Of a stretch of DNA of 34,527 bases, positions 7,401 to 16,080 are shown one piece after another. Below the pieces are notes generated by a model. The model was not told where the DNA came from and did no database searches. It saw only the letters and a list, made by a program, of their open reading frames with translations. The position numbers and the translations under genes were made by a program. The DNA lies in IMG/VR virus record IMGVR_UViG_3300041403_000175, positions 1-34,527 of that record; one strand, given 5' to 3'. The stretch's first letter is position 1. Each line of letters starts with the position of its first letter. Source of the stretch: a virus.

Positions 7401-10400
7401 ATTCGCTTGATGAACCGAAACGCCGGAGTTTTTGAATCTACTGTCGGATCAACGCCAGCGGAGACTGCTTCTTCTAGGAAGTAAGCAATATACTCAGCTC
7501 GCAAATCGCGGGCGTTATTGGGGTCTAGGGCGTCTTTGCTGATTGCGTAATTAACACGTTCACGGACTTCATCCGCGATCATGTGATGTAGTTCTGTTTG
7601 CCCCGCGTCACGTTCATCCCGCCACTTGATGATTTGCTCAAAGGCCGAAGTCTGAACATCCTCTGGGAGAATGTCGAAACCCATGTGACCGCCGAGTTCG
7701 TGCATCACGTTGGCGCGTTCCCTGCCGGGAATAATGTTGTCGGTGAAAAAGAACGCATAGAGTTTGCCATCTGTGCCGCGCTGCACAAGACCATACGGGT
7801 TTTGTGCACGGAGAACTCTGCCCAGCTGATCGGTGCTGAGAGGTACTTGAGAACCAAGAACCAAACCTATAAGGTCTCTAGGGCTTTTTACGATATGCAC
7901 GTTGGCGTCAGAGGCGTCTTTGACAAGCCACTTCATAGCGGCGCGTACACCATCCGCTTTGGCACCAGCGGCTTCGGCCTCAGCGTCTCCTATGGAGAAC
8001 CTTGGTTCTGCGTCACGTAGAACTTCGGGAAACTGAACGTAGTTCGTAACACCGTTCTCGGTGTAGTACGTCCCTTGGATACCCTGATCCAGAAGCGCCT
8101 TGACGTCGTTGATGTCGTTGAGATCGTACTCGTTGTATCCAGCCTTGTCGGTCTGCTCCACGAAGTTGGCTGTGTCGATCTCTGCGGAAATTGTTTCCGC
8201 ACCGCCGATCTCCACCGATGCACCTTCCGGAAGTGCAACATCCGTCTCACCGCCAATATAGCGGACAATCGCTGGACGGTCGTCAGCAGACAAGCCCGCC
8301 TCTCTGAGCTTACCTGTTAGCATGTTGCGGTCGTTGAGCGCGTCTCGGCGGTTAATCTCGACAGTGCCGTTTGGTCCGGTGATCGTGACCGGAGCAACAA
8401 TGCCTTCGTAGCCGCGAGCCGTTCCTTCGTCAGCAGACCAGTATTTACCGATGCCGTATGCGGCCTCACCTACCCCGTCACCTGTCCCTGTGGTGCGCTG
8501 CGCCCGAAACACTCGGGTCTTACCCCCCGGAGCAGCCTCATTCAGCTTAGCTTCCAGCTTCGCTTTATCCGCCTCGAAGTCGATGCTCGCTGGGTTTTTG
8601 AACGGGTTGAGGTTGTTGGTGAACGCCGGGTTGATCTTGTCCCACTGCTCTTGAGTCAGTGAACCAAGCCAGTCAGCCAGTTGAGCGGCTTCTGTGAGGT
8701 CGGGGTTACTCCACAGAGCGCTGTTGATACCTTCCTTTTCAGCGTAGCTTTCCTTGAACGACTTTTGGTTCCGCAACTCTTTGGGGGTTGGGTCCGCGTC
8801 ACTCATGGCCTTGGCGTCAGCCACCGCAGCGTCACGCATTTGACGCTGGGTCTGCGGCGCTACAATTTGTTTCTTTTTACGCGTCTCGACGACCGGAGTC
8901 TTCTTCGGCGTCTGGGTTACTTCTGTTTCTTGTCCCCTGACCGAGCTAGGCGCTCCATCGCTGGCGACAGCTTGTCCCCCAGCTCCAGTCTCTTTTTCAC
9001 TATTGGGCGCAGAGTCTCGTTTACTTGCTTCATCAGTTTGATCTCTTGCGCCCGAGTCATTCCCTTGCTTGGTTTCTTGTCCACTGGCTTTTTCCTTTGC
9101 TGGTGCGAAATCTCGCACAATCTCGTCGAACGCGCGTTCGATGTTGGTAAACCTGTCACTCCGACCGCGATCCTGCAAGAAGTCGATAACAGCCTCAGCC
9201 CAAGCCCGCTGTTCTGCCGGTGTCAGTTCGTTGAAGTCAGGGTCGTCCGTGGTTGAGAACCTGCGCCATTGGGCGGCAAAAGCCTCTCTCTGATCGTTTA
9301 CAACACGGTCAACGAAATCGACCTGAGCTGTATCACGTTGTTCTACCGCCGGAGACATAATCTCACTGTCGGTATCTGCGGCGGACGTGTCTTCTGTATA
9401 GAACGCCTCCAGCTGGGCGTCGGTCATGCCAGCTTTAACGAACTGCTTGATCTCGTTCTTCTGCGCAGAAGTTAGCGAGTCGCTGGGGCGAACTTCACTC
9501 TTTTTCTGGCCTTCCTTGACCTTCGGCAGTGGCTTACCGGTGCGCAAATGTTCAGCGTACTGTCGGACGCCAGCTATGTTTCGCGTAGAAGTAAGTTCAG
9601 ACTCGTTGGCGATGGTGCTCTTGTTGGCAGAGTCCACGATTGTCATGTTCGCCGCGTCACCAGCAACATCAGCGTTATCCAGAGCATCAAACATGTTGGC
9701 TTCATCGAGGTCAGCGGCTGCGGCTGCGGCGTCTGCCGCGTTATCTACAGCGTCGATGTCACCTAGTAGTCCTGCGGCGTCTGTGTCTGCGGCTTCGGAA
9801 ACCACCAGATCGGCGCGGTCACGGCGGACCGTGTTAATAGCACCGAGTGCCCCTACCATCTGCTCGGGGGTTACTCCTTGGACTTCTGCGATTTTCTTGA
9901 TCGCGCGAGAAATATAGCCGTTTACCGCCTTGGTTGCGTTCTCACCCTTGAGTCCGGCGACCTTGGCGATCTCGCTGTTGATGTAGTTGCCGGACTGATC
10001 CACCACCGTGCTGTCTGTGCCAGCAGTGTAGTTATCCCGCAGAACTCTCCATACTTTGGCTTCGTTGCCTTTCAGTTTCGCTTTGGCCTCAACAACCGGA
10101 GAGAACAGCTGACTCACTAGACGTGCTGACGCGCTTTCGGCTTTGTTGGCTGTCTCGGCGTCACGGATTTCGGTCAGCGCCTTGGTGAGTTCATCCTTTT
10201 TTGGCGCTTCCTGTTGAGGCTCGCTGTTCGGCTTCTTCGCGTCGATGATGGCTTTGACATCCGCCAGCTTCATCTTGGTGTTGTTGAGTGCATCCTTGAC
10301 GTCTTTGTATTCCGTGTCGTTTTCCAGAGCGTCTTTGCCGAACGCAGCTTCGGCGTCAGCTCGTAACTCAGAGCGTTTGAGTATAGTCTTTTTAGCCTTA

Positions 10401-12925
10401 ATCTCAGCCTCTGGGATTGCCTTGACATCCAGAGCGACACGATTTGCCTTGGCTTCTTCCGCCTCAGCCTTAGCAATGATTTCCTCACGCACCGCTTCCT
10501 CAAGCAGCGTTTCGATGCGAGGTTTCTTGCCTTCGCCGCGAGAATACAGGTTTGCGGATTTCTCCACGCCCTGAGACAGCGACGGGTGGTTGATCTCCCA
10601 ATCTGGGCCGAGCTGTTCTTCAATCGTCTGACGCCACTGCTCTTTCTTGGTGAGCTTTTTGGGTTTCGCCGGAGCCTCTTTGGTCGGGGCTGCTTCGGTC
10701 GCAGTCTCTTGTGCTGGGGCTGCTTCCGGCTGCACGTTGTTTTGTGCCGCTTTAGGCGTCGGTGCGGGCTTCTTGGCTTTAGGTGCAGCGTTGGGCTTTT
10801 TGGTTTGCTTCGGTGTAGTGTATTTCGCAACCAGTGTGCTCAGCGCAGCAGAGCGGGCTTCTGGCTCCATGGCGGCAGCAACAGTAATCTCGTTGGCCAG
10901 ATTTTCACGAGCGGCCTGATCCAGTGTGACGCCACGGGCTTCGATGATTTCGACGGCAATATCCACAGGTGTGCGCGGCGCAGCCGGTACTGTTTCGGTT
11001 GCGGTGCTTTCGGCAGCGGAAGTGTCAGTTTCAGATTTGGCAGCCTCGGCAGCGGTAGCTTCAGCCAAACCTGCTGATGTGTTAGCAGGTTGTGCCTCTG
11101 CTTCGGGTGTGGGTGTGGCTTCTGCTGTGAACGGAGGTGGCGGTGGTGGTGGGGCTAGACCGACCTCGTTCAAGTACCTCAGTTTTTCTTCGCGAGGTAG
11201 TGCGTTGTACTCGGCATACGACAATTCGCCGGTGAACGGCGCACCGACTTGCGTGTCAGCTGCCGCTTCGGGTGCGGGTGCTGCTTCGGGTGCGGGTGCT
11301 GCTTCGGGTGCGGGTGCTGCTTCGGGTGCGGGTGTTGGCGTCGGGTTAAGGGACTGCTCCAACTCTTGCATTTTGGCTGCGTGAGCATCCAGTGTAGCGA
11401 TGTATTCCGCACGCGCAGCGTCCCGGTCGCTGGCAGGAATAAACGCCTTCAAGAAGTCATTGGCGGCTTTCTTCTGCTCCGCATCGTTGGCAGGGTAGAT
11501 GTCGTTCTCCAGACGCCACTCACGGAACTCGGCTCCGATTTCGGTGTTAGGGTCGAGAACCTGCTGCGCCCGCGTGGCGGTGCGCTGCTTGATGAAGTCA
11601 GCCTCCGGCATGAAGGTCCGGGCATACTTGTCTCGGTTCTCTTTGGCGGCCCGAACTTCGGCGTCCACCTTAGCTTTTTCGGCCTGAGCGGCTGCATCCG
11701 CCTGCCTCCCCAGAGCAGCGTTTTCTCGGGCCACCTCGTCCGCTGTTTCTGCATCCAAGTCTGTGCCTGACTCAGAGGGTTTGTTTCCGACTACGGCCCC
11801 AGCGATTTCTGTAGACCCACGCATACCGGCACCAACAAGGCCACCCGTGGCACCAGCTTCAAGCAGCCGTCCTACCACCTCGCCGGGTGTGTATTTTGCT
11901 CCGGCTGCCCCGGCGGCACCCATGATAACGCCTTCTTGCGCCAGCTCTGTCCCGAACTCGACGACGGCTGTTTCGGCTACGTTGGCAACCGTTTGCGGCA
12001 CACCTTTGCTGACAAGCAGCTTTGATAGTCCTTTGCTGGCAGCAAGCTCCGCAAGTTCCCGGCGTCCCAACCCCTCAAGAGCTGAAGTAATACCCAACTG
12101 GTCGAGCGCACCCATGAGGCTGCCGCCACCCAGAGACAGGAGTACGCGTGTGGAGTCGGACACGTTTTCCGCGCCGACCTTGTTCAGAATTTCCTCGTTG
12201 ATCTCGCCGCCGTAAATGCTTGGGTTCAGAAGCGTTCTTAGTGGTCCGGCGGCGATGTTAGCTGCCATCTGGGGGCCGGAGGCAACCAAGTTCTCGCCCA
12301 TGACCTGAAGACCGCTGGCAAGACCGCGAATTTCAGTTACGCGTTTGGGTGCAAAGCCTTCGCGTTCATACTCGTCGGCTCTACGTCGAGCGGAAGTTTC
12401 AGCCTCTCCGGGGCCGAGTGCGGCCATCGCTGCTGCACGGTCTTCGCTGGAGACATCAGGTCCGCCAACAAGCCCCCTCGGCACACCGTCGCGTTCTGTA
12501 GCACGCTGCCGCGCCCAGTTTGCTGCCTTACCCAAAAGGTTGGCTTCGCCTTTGGAGTTGGTCAGAAACGTGGAGTCGAAAACATCCCCCGCCCGCTCCA
12601 ATGTTTGCCCCAAACCGCCACGCTCGGCGGCGATACCGGCTTCCCGTGTAAGCTGTTGGGAGTTCGCGATTGTTCTAGCTTCGGCCTGATCCCAGATTTT
12701 GGACATCCGGCCACGGTCGTTTGTGGGTGTCGGTGTTCTCGGCGTGTCGGTGTAGACGTTACCATAGGCGTCGGTGTATGTCTGCGCAGCCGTTGCACGG
12801 GCCTTGGCGCGATCAAGAGCCGCTTGCTGTTCCGGCGTAAAGCCTGAACCCTGTTCTTCTTCGTCTTGGTCGAAGTTGTAACCAACTCGGGCCAGTGCAG
12901 CTCTCTGAGCCTCAGTCCATGCCAT
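4472..12925 (-). CDS. giant polyvalent virion protein (PLxRFG family) with ADP-ribosyltransferase-like and zincin segments
   Basis: A 2817-residue protein encoded last in the late operon, expected to be packaged and injected with the DNA. Start: ATG 12925 with AAGGAAA upstream. Visible parts in order: a charged N-terminus; a Gly/Ala-rich hydrophobic segment at about 205-375; Ala/Pro/Glu low-complexity sequence with four PAPEA-type repeats at about 527-555; a long helical Ala/Lys/Glu region to about 1450; an ADP-ribosyltransferase-like segment (VFRAQR, YGIGKYWSADEG, then a YYTENGVTNYVQF end) at about 1470-1640; a zincin motif HELGGHMG starting at His1742 (HExxGH form); PLKRFG at 2075-2080; and a C-terminal helical, partly hydrophobic region. 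The PLxRFG motif and zincin are known in polyvalent proteins of podoviruses and conjugative elements, thought to protect incoming DNA or disarm the host. Comparable giant proteins occur in Bcep22-like phages. Existence and family are firm; the ADP-ribosyltransferase call is tentative. Confidence 0.88.
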   Translation of the reverse strand: MAWTEAQRAALARVGYNFDQDEEEQGSGFTPEQQAALDRAKARATAAQTYTDAYGNVYTDTPRTPTPTNDRGRMSKIWDQAEARTIANSQQLTREAGIAAERGGLGQTLERAGDVFDSTFLTNSKGEANLLGKAANWARQRATERDGVPRGLVGGPDVSSEDRAAAMAALGPGEAETSARRRADEYEREGFAPKRVTEIRGLASGLQVMGENLVASGPQMAANIAAGPLRTLLNPSIYGGEINEEILNKVGAENVSDSTRVLLSLGGGSLMGALDQLGITSALEGLGRRELAELAASKGLSKLLVSKGVPQTVANVAETAVVEFGTELAQEGVIMGAAGAAGAKYTPGEVVGRLLEAGATGGLVGAGMRGSTEIAGAVVGNKPSESGTDLDAETADEVARENAALGRQADAAAQAEKAKVDAEVRAAKENRDKYARTFMPEADFIKQRTATRAQQVLDPNTEIGAEFREWRLENDIYPANDAEQKKAANDFLKAFIPASDRDAARAEYIATLDAHAAKMQELEQSLNPTPTPAPEAAPAPEAAPAPEAAPAPEAAADTQVGAPFTGELSYAEYNALPREEKLRYLNEVGLAPPPPPPPFTAEATPTPEAEAQPANTSAGLAEATAAEAAKSETDTSAAESTATETVPAAPRTPVDIAVEIIEARGVTLDQAARENLANEITVAAAMEPEARSAALSTLVAKYTTPKQTKKPNAAPKAKKPAPTPKAAQNNVQPEAAPAQETATEAAPTKEAPAKPKKLTKKEQWRQTIEEQLGPDWEINHPSLSQGVEKSANLYSRGEGKKPRIETLLEEAVREEIIAKAEAEEAKANRVALDVKAIPEAEIKAKKTILKRSELRADAEAAFGKDALENDTEYKDVKDALNNTKMKLADVKAIIDAKKPNSEPQQEAPKKDELTKALTEIRDAETANKAESASARLVSQLFSPVVEAKAKLKGNEAKVWRVLRDNYTAGTDSTVVDQSGNYINSEIAKVAGLKGENATKAVNGYISRAIKKIAEVQGVTPEQMVGALGAINTVRRDRADLVVSEAADTDAAGLLGDIDAVDNAADAAAAAADLDEANMFDALDNADVAGDAANMTIVDSANKSTIANESELTSTRNIAGVRQYAEHLRTGKPLPKVKEGQKKSEVRPSDSLTSAQKNEIKQFVKAGMTDAQLEAFYTEDTSAADTDSEIMSPAVEQRDTAQVDFVDRVVNDQREAFAAQWRRFSTTDDPDFNELTPAEQRAWAEAVIDFLQDRGRSDRFTNIERAFDEIVRDFAPAKEKASGQETKQGNDSGARDQTDEASKRDSAPNSEKETGAGGQAVASDGAPSSVRGQETEVTQTPKKTPVVETRKKKQIVAPQTQRQMRDAAVADAKAMSDADPTPKELRNQKSFKESYAEKEGINSALWSNPDLTEAAQLADWLGSLTQEQWDKINPAFTNNLNPFKNPASIDFEADKAKLEAKLNEAAPGGKTRVFRAQRTTGTGDGVGEAAYGIGKYWSADEGTARGYEGIVAPVTITGPNGTVEINRRDALNDRNMLTGKLREAGLSADDRPAIVRYIGGETDVALPEGASVEIGGAETISAEIDTANFVEQTDKAGYNEYDLNDINDVKALLDQGIQGTYYTENGVTNYVQFPEVLRDAEPRFSIGDAEAEAAGAKADGVRAAMKWLVKDASDANVHIVKSPRDLIGLVLGSQVPLSTDQLGRVLRAQNPYGLVQRGTDGKLYAFFFTDNIIPGRERANVMHELGGHMGFDILPEDVQTSAFEQIIKWRDERDAGQTELHHMIADEVRERVNYAISKDALDPNNARDLRAEYIAYFLEEAVSAGVDPTVDSKTPAFRFIKRIYDLAKAAMTKFVKRYNGGTVSLTTRDFLDLARGAAHSYMENPRVVGGDTNFGVGSSQNAQAQQNWVEQNFGGPKTAQFMGNARTIFQRPLDSTKFLSRYIRDVRDEMPSAKTWYDKMLEAEQTYNEIIGKVEGLAIRAREFAPERVTLINDFLATSTFFQKWGYDPQIKGKKVKIDPIMKQKFDRLTPEEQQVVKDIFQHGEDVRQMMSDIAKQLGVSKLFAFDSKLEGPYAPLKRFGDYVAVLKSQDLLDAEADFRAQNNKLNEAKVEKLKSDAQHYVVSFFDTQGAANKFAKENGKKYAYAEASEKFEDQTGPREASPKVYQKVMAALKADEKAGLDARAKASLDTLIKDLYFQSLEESNARLSGARRMNRAGFDKDMIRSFVSHGRSQARLISQMKHGAEINEALINARKEAGKRPSALSPVYNTIVAKYQNVMASRTGMLSKLADNILAFNTVYMLTTSLGYHITNATQPIISVGKIAGEMGNHNKVWGSLIRGYKVGSSVIDTSFMRQLGTAATMGFVDMNNKITIDTDKAPPKYRQLLKTLQLRQLLDVGMEEDLNIENRFDTGYESLNNFTGAFRNMTHRLYQIARFVEANNRISSAVAAYDAALANPQKARRLYNMSPEEYAISVVEDTQGNFSKMDAPLLIDNLPRVTTQFRKYQLMMAWLHASAFKQAFRGESREAKIAGARTSAFLLGYTGAMAGAVGIPAANFLMWAFLSMTGDEEEPENLERWVREELFPDNEGMADLIARGVPAFFGVDMSTKLSQSDIFQPYNSNFVRPEATPDGMLNFVASVGLGPTASTVRNFGNMLEFLSKGEPFRAAEYAAPRGIRSVMESYRYSQDGYTLRNGDVVADPREFDMFDLLSNAINLPSTEINKIKWTRGQQYELEQWFSKETGRLNREYVQANRSRDREKMAELRQEWRDLQKAKDRVRPFFNNAPSALRRQPVTNLLRAPRRQATSERRVQDMMGY
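11265..11336. repeat. four 18-bp tandem repeats inside the giant gene
   Basis: The unit GCTTCGGGTGCGGGTGCT begins at 11265, 11283, 11301 and 11319, with one change in the last copy. It encodes the Ala-Pro-Glu linker of the giant protein at about residues 530-553. The near identity of the copies suggests recent slippage and a flexible spacer whose length may vary among relatives. Confidence 0.85.
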
Positions 12926-12936
12926 AGTTGTTTCCT

Positions 12937-14628
12937 TTACCTAAAGAGGTCTTTGTCTTCTTCCGGCATACGATCCCACGTACTCTGGTCCACAATAGGT
13001 TTTCCGTTTGAATCCAACGGAACAGGGTCCGCCGAAGGTTTGTTGCTGGGGGGCTGTTGGGTCTGTGTTGGCTGCACCAGCCCGAACGTCTTCATAAACT
13101 CAAACTGCATCGCCCTTGCGGCCTCTGGGTCATCTTCTTGCAAGAGTAGATAGCCGTCACTGGACATTAACGAAGCCAAGCCGCGCAGCGCGATTTCTCT
13201 GTCCTTCGAAATACTGCCACCGGAAGTCTCAATTTCTTTCCACGTCTCTTCAGTCTGAGCTGTCAGTAGTCCGGTTCTGGCCTCTGTTTCCAACGTCTGA
13301 GTTTCTAGCAGTTCGGTTCTGGCTTCAGTCTGCTGGTTTTCGAGCTGCGCGGCGGCAATCTCCATGGCTTTGAACGGGTCACTGACCTGCGCCATGAGGC
13401 GCTGTTCGATACGTTTTTCCGCACCCTCACCGGTGTCTTGGTCGATGACAAACTCAGCACCGTCAGCGCGACGACCCATAACAACAACGGACCCACCGTC
13501 TCTCACGATGTAGGCGTCTACGCCATCCAAAACATTTTCGTATTCGTCAGCCATGGCGTCGAGACCGCCGTTCATGGCTGCGTCTTTCATTTTTGTTGTG
13601 AGGAGTGCCGCCTCTGTGCCGAGGCGAATGATCCCCTGTTTGTTTACGGTATCCATAACTCCAAGGGCGTATGGGTTCCCTCGGGTGGCTTTGCCGAACT
13701 CGCTGATAAAATACGCGTCTGCGTCGGCGTCTGTGCCAAAATCCATGTTCGCCATTTCAGAGATGATCTCAGACGCAATAAAATTAGCATCGCGCTGCTG
13801 CCCCGCAGTAACTGCGGTGTTGCCAGACTCTTCTATGGCAGCCCGCGACTCGGCCAAAATCTGATCTATGCGAGCTTGAGCAGTTTCCTCTGCGACAGTC
13901 CGTTGGCTCTCCGTCAAACCGACATTGGCTTCTTGGAGCCGAACCTGAAGGTCCGCAAGCTGGCTGGCAACAGAAGCGTTAGCCTCTGCGGTTTCAGCAT
14001 TGGCTTCGTTAATGTCTGCACCGGCCTCGGAGCTTCTAATACGGGAGTCTACAGTGCCCTCATCTACATCAGCTTGTGCGCTAGTGCTGCGGTACTGGTT
14101 GTTCGCAGTGCCTACTCGCGAGTCCATCGTTTCTCTGGCGTAATCAATGTTCAGCTGCTGCCCAATGTTTGCCAGTGCCTGCCCCTCGTTGCCCAGCCCT
14201 TGGCCTACAACTTCACCCGGAAGAAGAACCTCGCGCCGGTTCATAATCGAACCGGTGTTCGCGGTGCTCATGTTTGTGTTGCTGATGTTTGCGTTCAACA
14301 AACCAGTGGCCCCAGCGCCCTGCTGGTAAATCTGGTCTACCTTAGTCGCCTCGCCAATGTCGTTGTCCCGCGACATAGCTCCGAGTCCTTCAGCGCTGGA
14401 GCGCATCCTAATTGCCCCTTCGGGGTCGCCATATTTGGTGTAAATGTCTCCAAGAGCTTTTGTGCGAGCACGATCTAGGGCCAGACCCTCAAGTGGGTTG
14501 CCAGAGTCATCTTTGAACTCTTGGCGGTTTACTTTGGCGACCTCTATCCTTTTCGCGGCATCTGTGAACGTGTCGTAGACCGCGTTAAAACTGTCAGTAA
14601 ACTGTTGCCAACGGGATTTGCGGGCCAT
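12937..14628 (-). CDS. internal/ejection-type virion protein, coiled-coil rich
   Basis: A 563-residue protein of unrecognised family. It begins MARKSRWQQFTDSFNAVYDT and is almost entirely helical in character. Ala/Glu/Gln-rich stretches at about 180-260 and again at about 400-470 (repeated QTEARTELLETQTLETEART-like heptads) suggest long coiled coils; there is no signal peptide or membrane helix. It lies between the S74-domain protein and the giant protein, the place where podoviruses encode internal core proteins that are ejected into the cell, so an ejection or core role is inferred from position. Start: the ATG shares one base with the upstream stop (TAATG), with AAGGAGG upstream, so the three genes are translated as a coupled set. 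Confidence 0.7.
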   Translation of the reverse strand: MARKSRWQQFTDSFNAVYDTFTDAAKRIEVAKVNRQEFKDDSGNPLEGLALDRARTKALGDIYTKYGDPEGAIRMRSSAEGLGAMSRDNDIGEATKVDQIYQQGAGATGLLNANISNTNMSTANTGSIMNRREVLLPGEVVGQGLGNEGQALANIGQQLNIDYARETMDSRVGTANNQYRSTSAQADVDEGTVDSRIRSSEAGADINEANAETAEANASVASQLADLQVRLQEANVGLTESQRTVAEETAQARIDQILAESRAAIEESGNTAVTAGQQRDANFIASEIISEMANMDFGTDADADAYFISEFGKATRGNPYALGVMDTVNKQGIIRLGTEAALLTTKMKDAAMNGGLDAMADEYENVLDGVDAYIVRDGGSVVVMGRRADGAEFVIDQDTGEGAEKRIEQRLMAQVSDPFKAMEIAAAQLENQQTEARTELLETQTLETEARTGLLTAQTEETWKEIETSGGSISKDREIALRGLASLMSSDGYLLLQEDDPEAARAMQFEFMKTFGLVQPTQTQQPPSNKPSADPVPLDSNGKPIVDQSTWDRMPEEDKDLFR

Positions 14629-15653
14629 TATGCGACCTCCTTAAACTCGATGCCGAGCATCGCATAGTAAACGCTCTTGTATCCGTTATCGGATGTGACC
14701 ACAGCATCTGGGTAAACCAGCTCAACTTCGTCAGCCATGACGCCGATATACTTCTTCTGCGACGGGTCACTGATATAATTGAACTCGTACAGGCTGAGAC
14801 CGGTGCGTTGGTCAACGCCCACCTCTCGGATATTTTCCTTGAGGCGTCGATCCGATCCGAAAGCAGTATAGAGTGAAGCCGCGCCGCCGAGGGCACCACC
14901 AAGATCGCCCAAGAAACTGTCGTTAGAGTTAATGTATGCAGTCGTCTGCGCGTTGAGAACATTACCCAACCCTTGCAGTTTCATCTGTTGGCCAGAAGCG
15001 ATGGTGCCGGAGCCGATAGCCATGTTGCCCATGTAATTCTGACCAGCCGACTGGATGTTTTGGCCTGCGGCAGACCCGGCATTGACCGCGCCACCATAAG
15101 CGCCGAGTGATGTACCTGCCAAGTTTCGACCAATGCCAGCAGCATCCAGAGATCGAGCGTAGCCGAGTTGTTCTGCCTGTCGGCGTGTTCCAGTCATAGC
15201 CCCCGCTCGCTGGGCGGCCAGACCTAATTCGCTTGCGGCATTGATACCGGCGAAACGTCCCGAGTTCGGGTTTACGCCCATAGAAGCTGAGGCCCGCTCG
15301 TTGGCAGATCGCGTTCGGCTGAACGCCAGTCCCGCGTCAGCGGCTGCTTGGCTTGCAAGCTGCTCTCGATACCCGTCGGTGTTGAACTCTGTTGCCGACT
15401 CTACGATACTTTTTTCAAGAGGGCGGTAGGTGTCCCTCATGTAGCTGTAGTAGTCCTGTGCCTGATCCATCTGCTGCCGCTGGGCTTCAGCTTGGAGTCC
15501 CGCAACGTCTTCTAGGAAAGGCTTAACGTCGTTATATTGCTGCTTAGCAAAATCCAACTGCTCACGGCCCAGACCGGCCATAATGCGTGCGGATTCCTCG
15601 CTCGCCTGAGCTAACTGGCTGTAGTCTGGGGCTTCTGAACGCTTACCGCCCAT
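14628..15653 (-). CDS. virion protein with C-terminal peptidase S74 intramolecular chaperone domain
   Basis: A 341-residue protein. Residues 1-90 are helical and Gln-rich (REQLDFAKQQYNDVKPFLED). The middle, about 90-260, is Ala/Gly/Ser-rich. The last 75 residues or so are an S74 (endosialidase-type) chaperone: SDRRLKENI, with the Ser near residue 267 at the usual self-cleavage junction, then LYEFNYISDP and KKYIGVMADEVELVYPDAV. S74 domains normally help fibres or spikes to trimerise and then cut themselves off. Here the domain sits on a helical protein next to presumed internal proteins, so the mature virion form may lack it. The start overlaps the acetyltransferase stop by 11 bases. Domain call is strong; the role of the body is unknown. 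Confidence 0.8.
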   Translation of the reverse strand: MGGKRSEAPDYSQLAQASEESARIMAGLGREQLDFAKQQYNDVKPFLEDVAGLQAEAQRQQMDQAQDYYSYMRDTYRPLEKSIVESATEFNTDGYREQLASQAAADAGLAFSRTRSANERASASMGVNPNSGRFAGINAASELGLAAQRAGAMTGTRRQAEQLGYARSLDAAGIGRNLAGTSLGAYGGAVNAGSAAGQNIQSAGQNYMGNMAIGSGTIASGQQMKLQGLGNVLNAQTTAYINSNDSFLGDLGGALGGAASLYTAFGSDRRLKENIREVGVDQRTGLSLYEFNYISDPSQKKYIGVMADEVELVYPDAVVTSDNGYKSVYYAMLGIEFKEVA

Positions 15654-16074
15654 GACGCTTTCCTCTCATCGCATTTTCAGGCCAAAGCACCAAGACGATA
15701 ACATCTTCGCCATGTTGACCTGCGCCTTTCAGTCGGGCTTCCTCAACGAAACCCAAGTGTTTATCGAACTTCAGAGCTTTCCGGTTGGTTTCTTCAACAA
15801 GCCCCGTGAGCCGCTTCAGTTTGCAGTGCTCAAACGCGTACTTCCGACCGTGCTCAACCAGCTCAAACAACGCCCTGTGTGGGGTGGTAATCGCCACGTG
15901 AACCATAGCGTTCACCCCGTTAAAGTTCTCGAACACAAGACCCGCCGTAAGCTCTCCGTCCACCTCTAGCCCCATCGCGTAACACCCGTTCCAGAGCGTC
16001 TGCTGCCCAACCTGCTTCGCAACCCAAGCAGCGACCCTATCTTTCTGGTCGAAGATGAGGCGGTGTTGTGCCAT
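15643..16074 (-). CDS. GNAT-family N-acetyltransferase
   Basis: A 143-residue GNAT-like enzyme. The core is visible as a beta strand with LEVDGELTAGLVFENF, the VHVAITTPHRALFELVEHGRKYAF stretch where acetyl-CoA would bind, and the family-typical C-terminus GLVEETNRKALKFDKHLGFVEEARL followed by a final strand VIVLVLWPE. Similar small acetyltransferases are common in the tail/late regions of phages, and their targets are mostly unknown. Start: ATG 16074 rather than the TTG three bases earlier; no clear Shine-Dalgarno is seen. A pair of dyad sites and an AT-rich promoter-like stretch lie directly upstream, making it the first gene of a likely subunit with the S74, coiled-coil and giant genes. Target molecule not predictable. 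Confidence 0.78.
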   Translation of the reverse strand: MAQHRLIFDQKDRVAAWVAKQVGQQTLWNGCYAMGLEVDGELTAGLVFENFNGVNAMVHVAITTPHRALFELVEHGRKYAFEHCKLKRLTGLVEETNRKALKFDKHLGFVEEARLKGAGQHGEDVIVLVLWPENAMRGKRHGR

Positions 16075-16080
16075 CAAATG

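Noticed and set aside
10270-10830. 186-residue minus-strand frame overlapping the giant gene in another frame
   Set aside because: Arg/Lys-rich out-of-frame reading of an Ala/Lys/Glu-rich stretch; no start signal.
13438-14478. 346-residue plus-strand open frame opposite the coiled-coil virion gene
   Set aside because: It lies wholly antisense to a well-supported gene with stop/start coupling on both sides, has no ribosome site or recognisable domain and the Cys/Val/Ser composition of a reverse-frame shadow.
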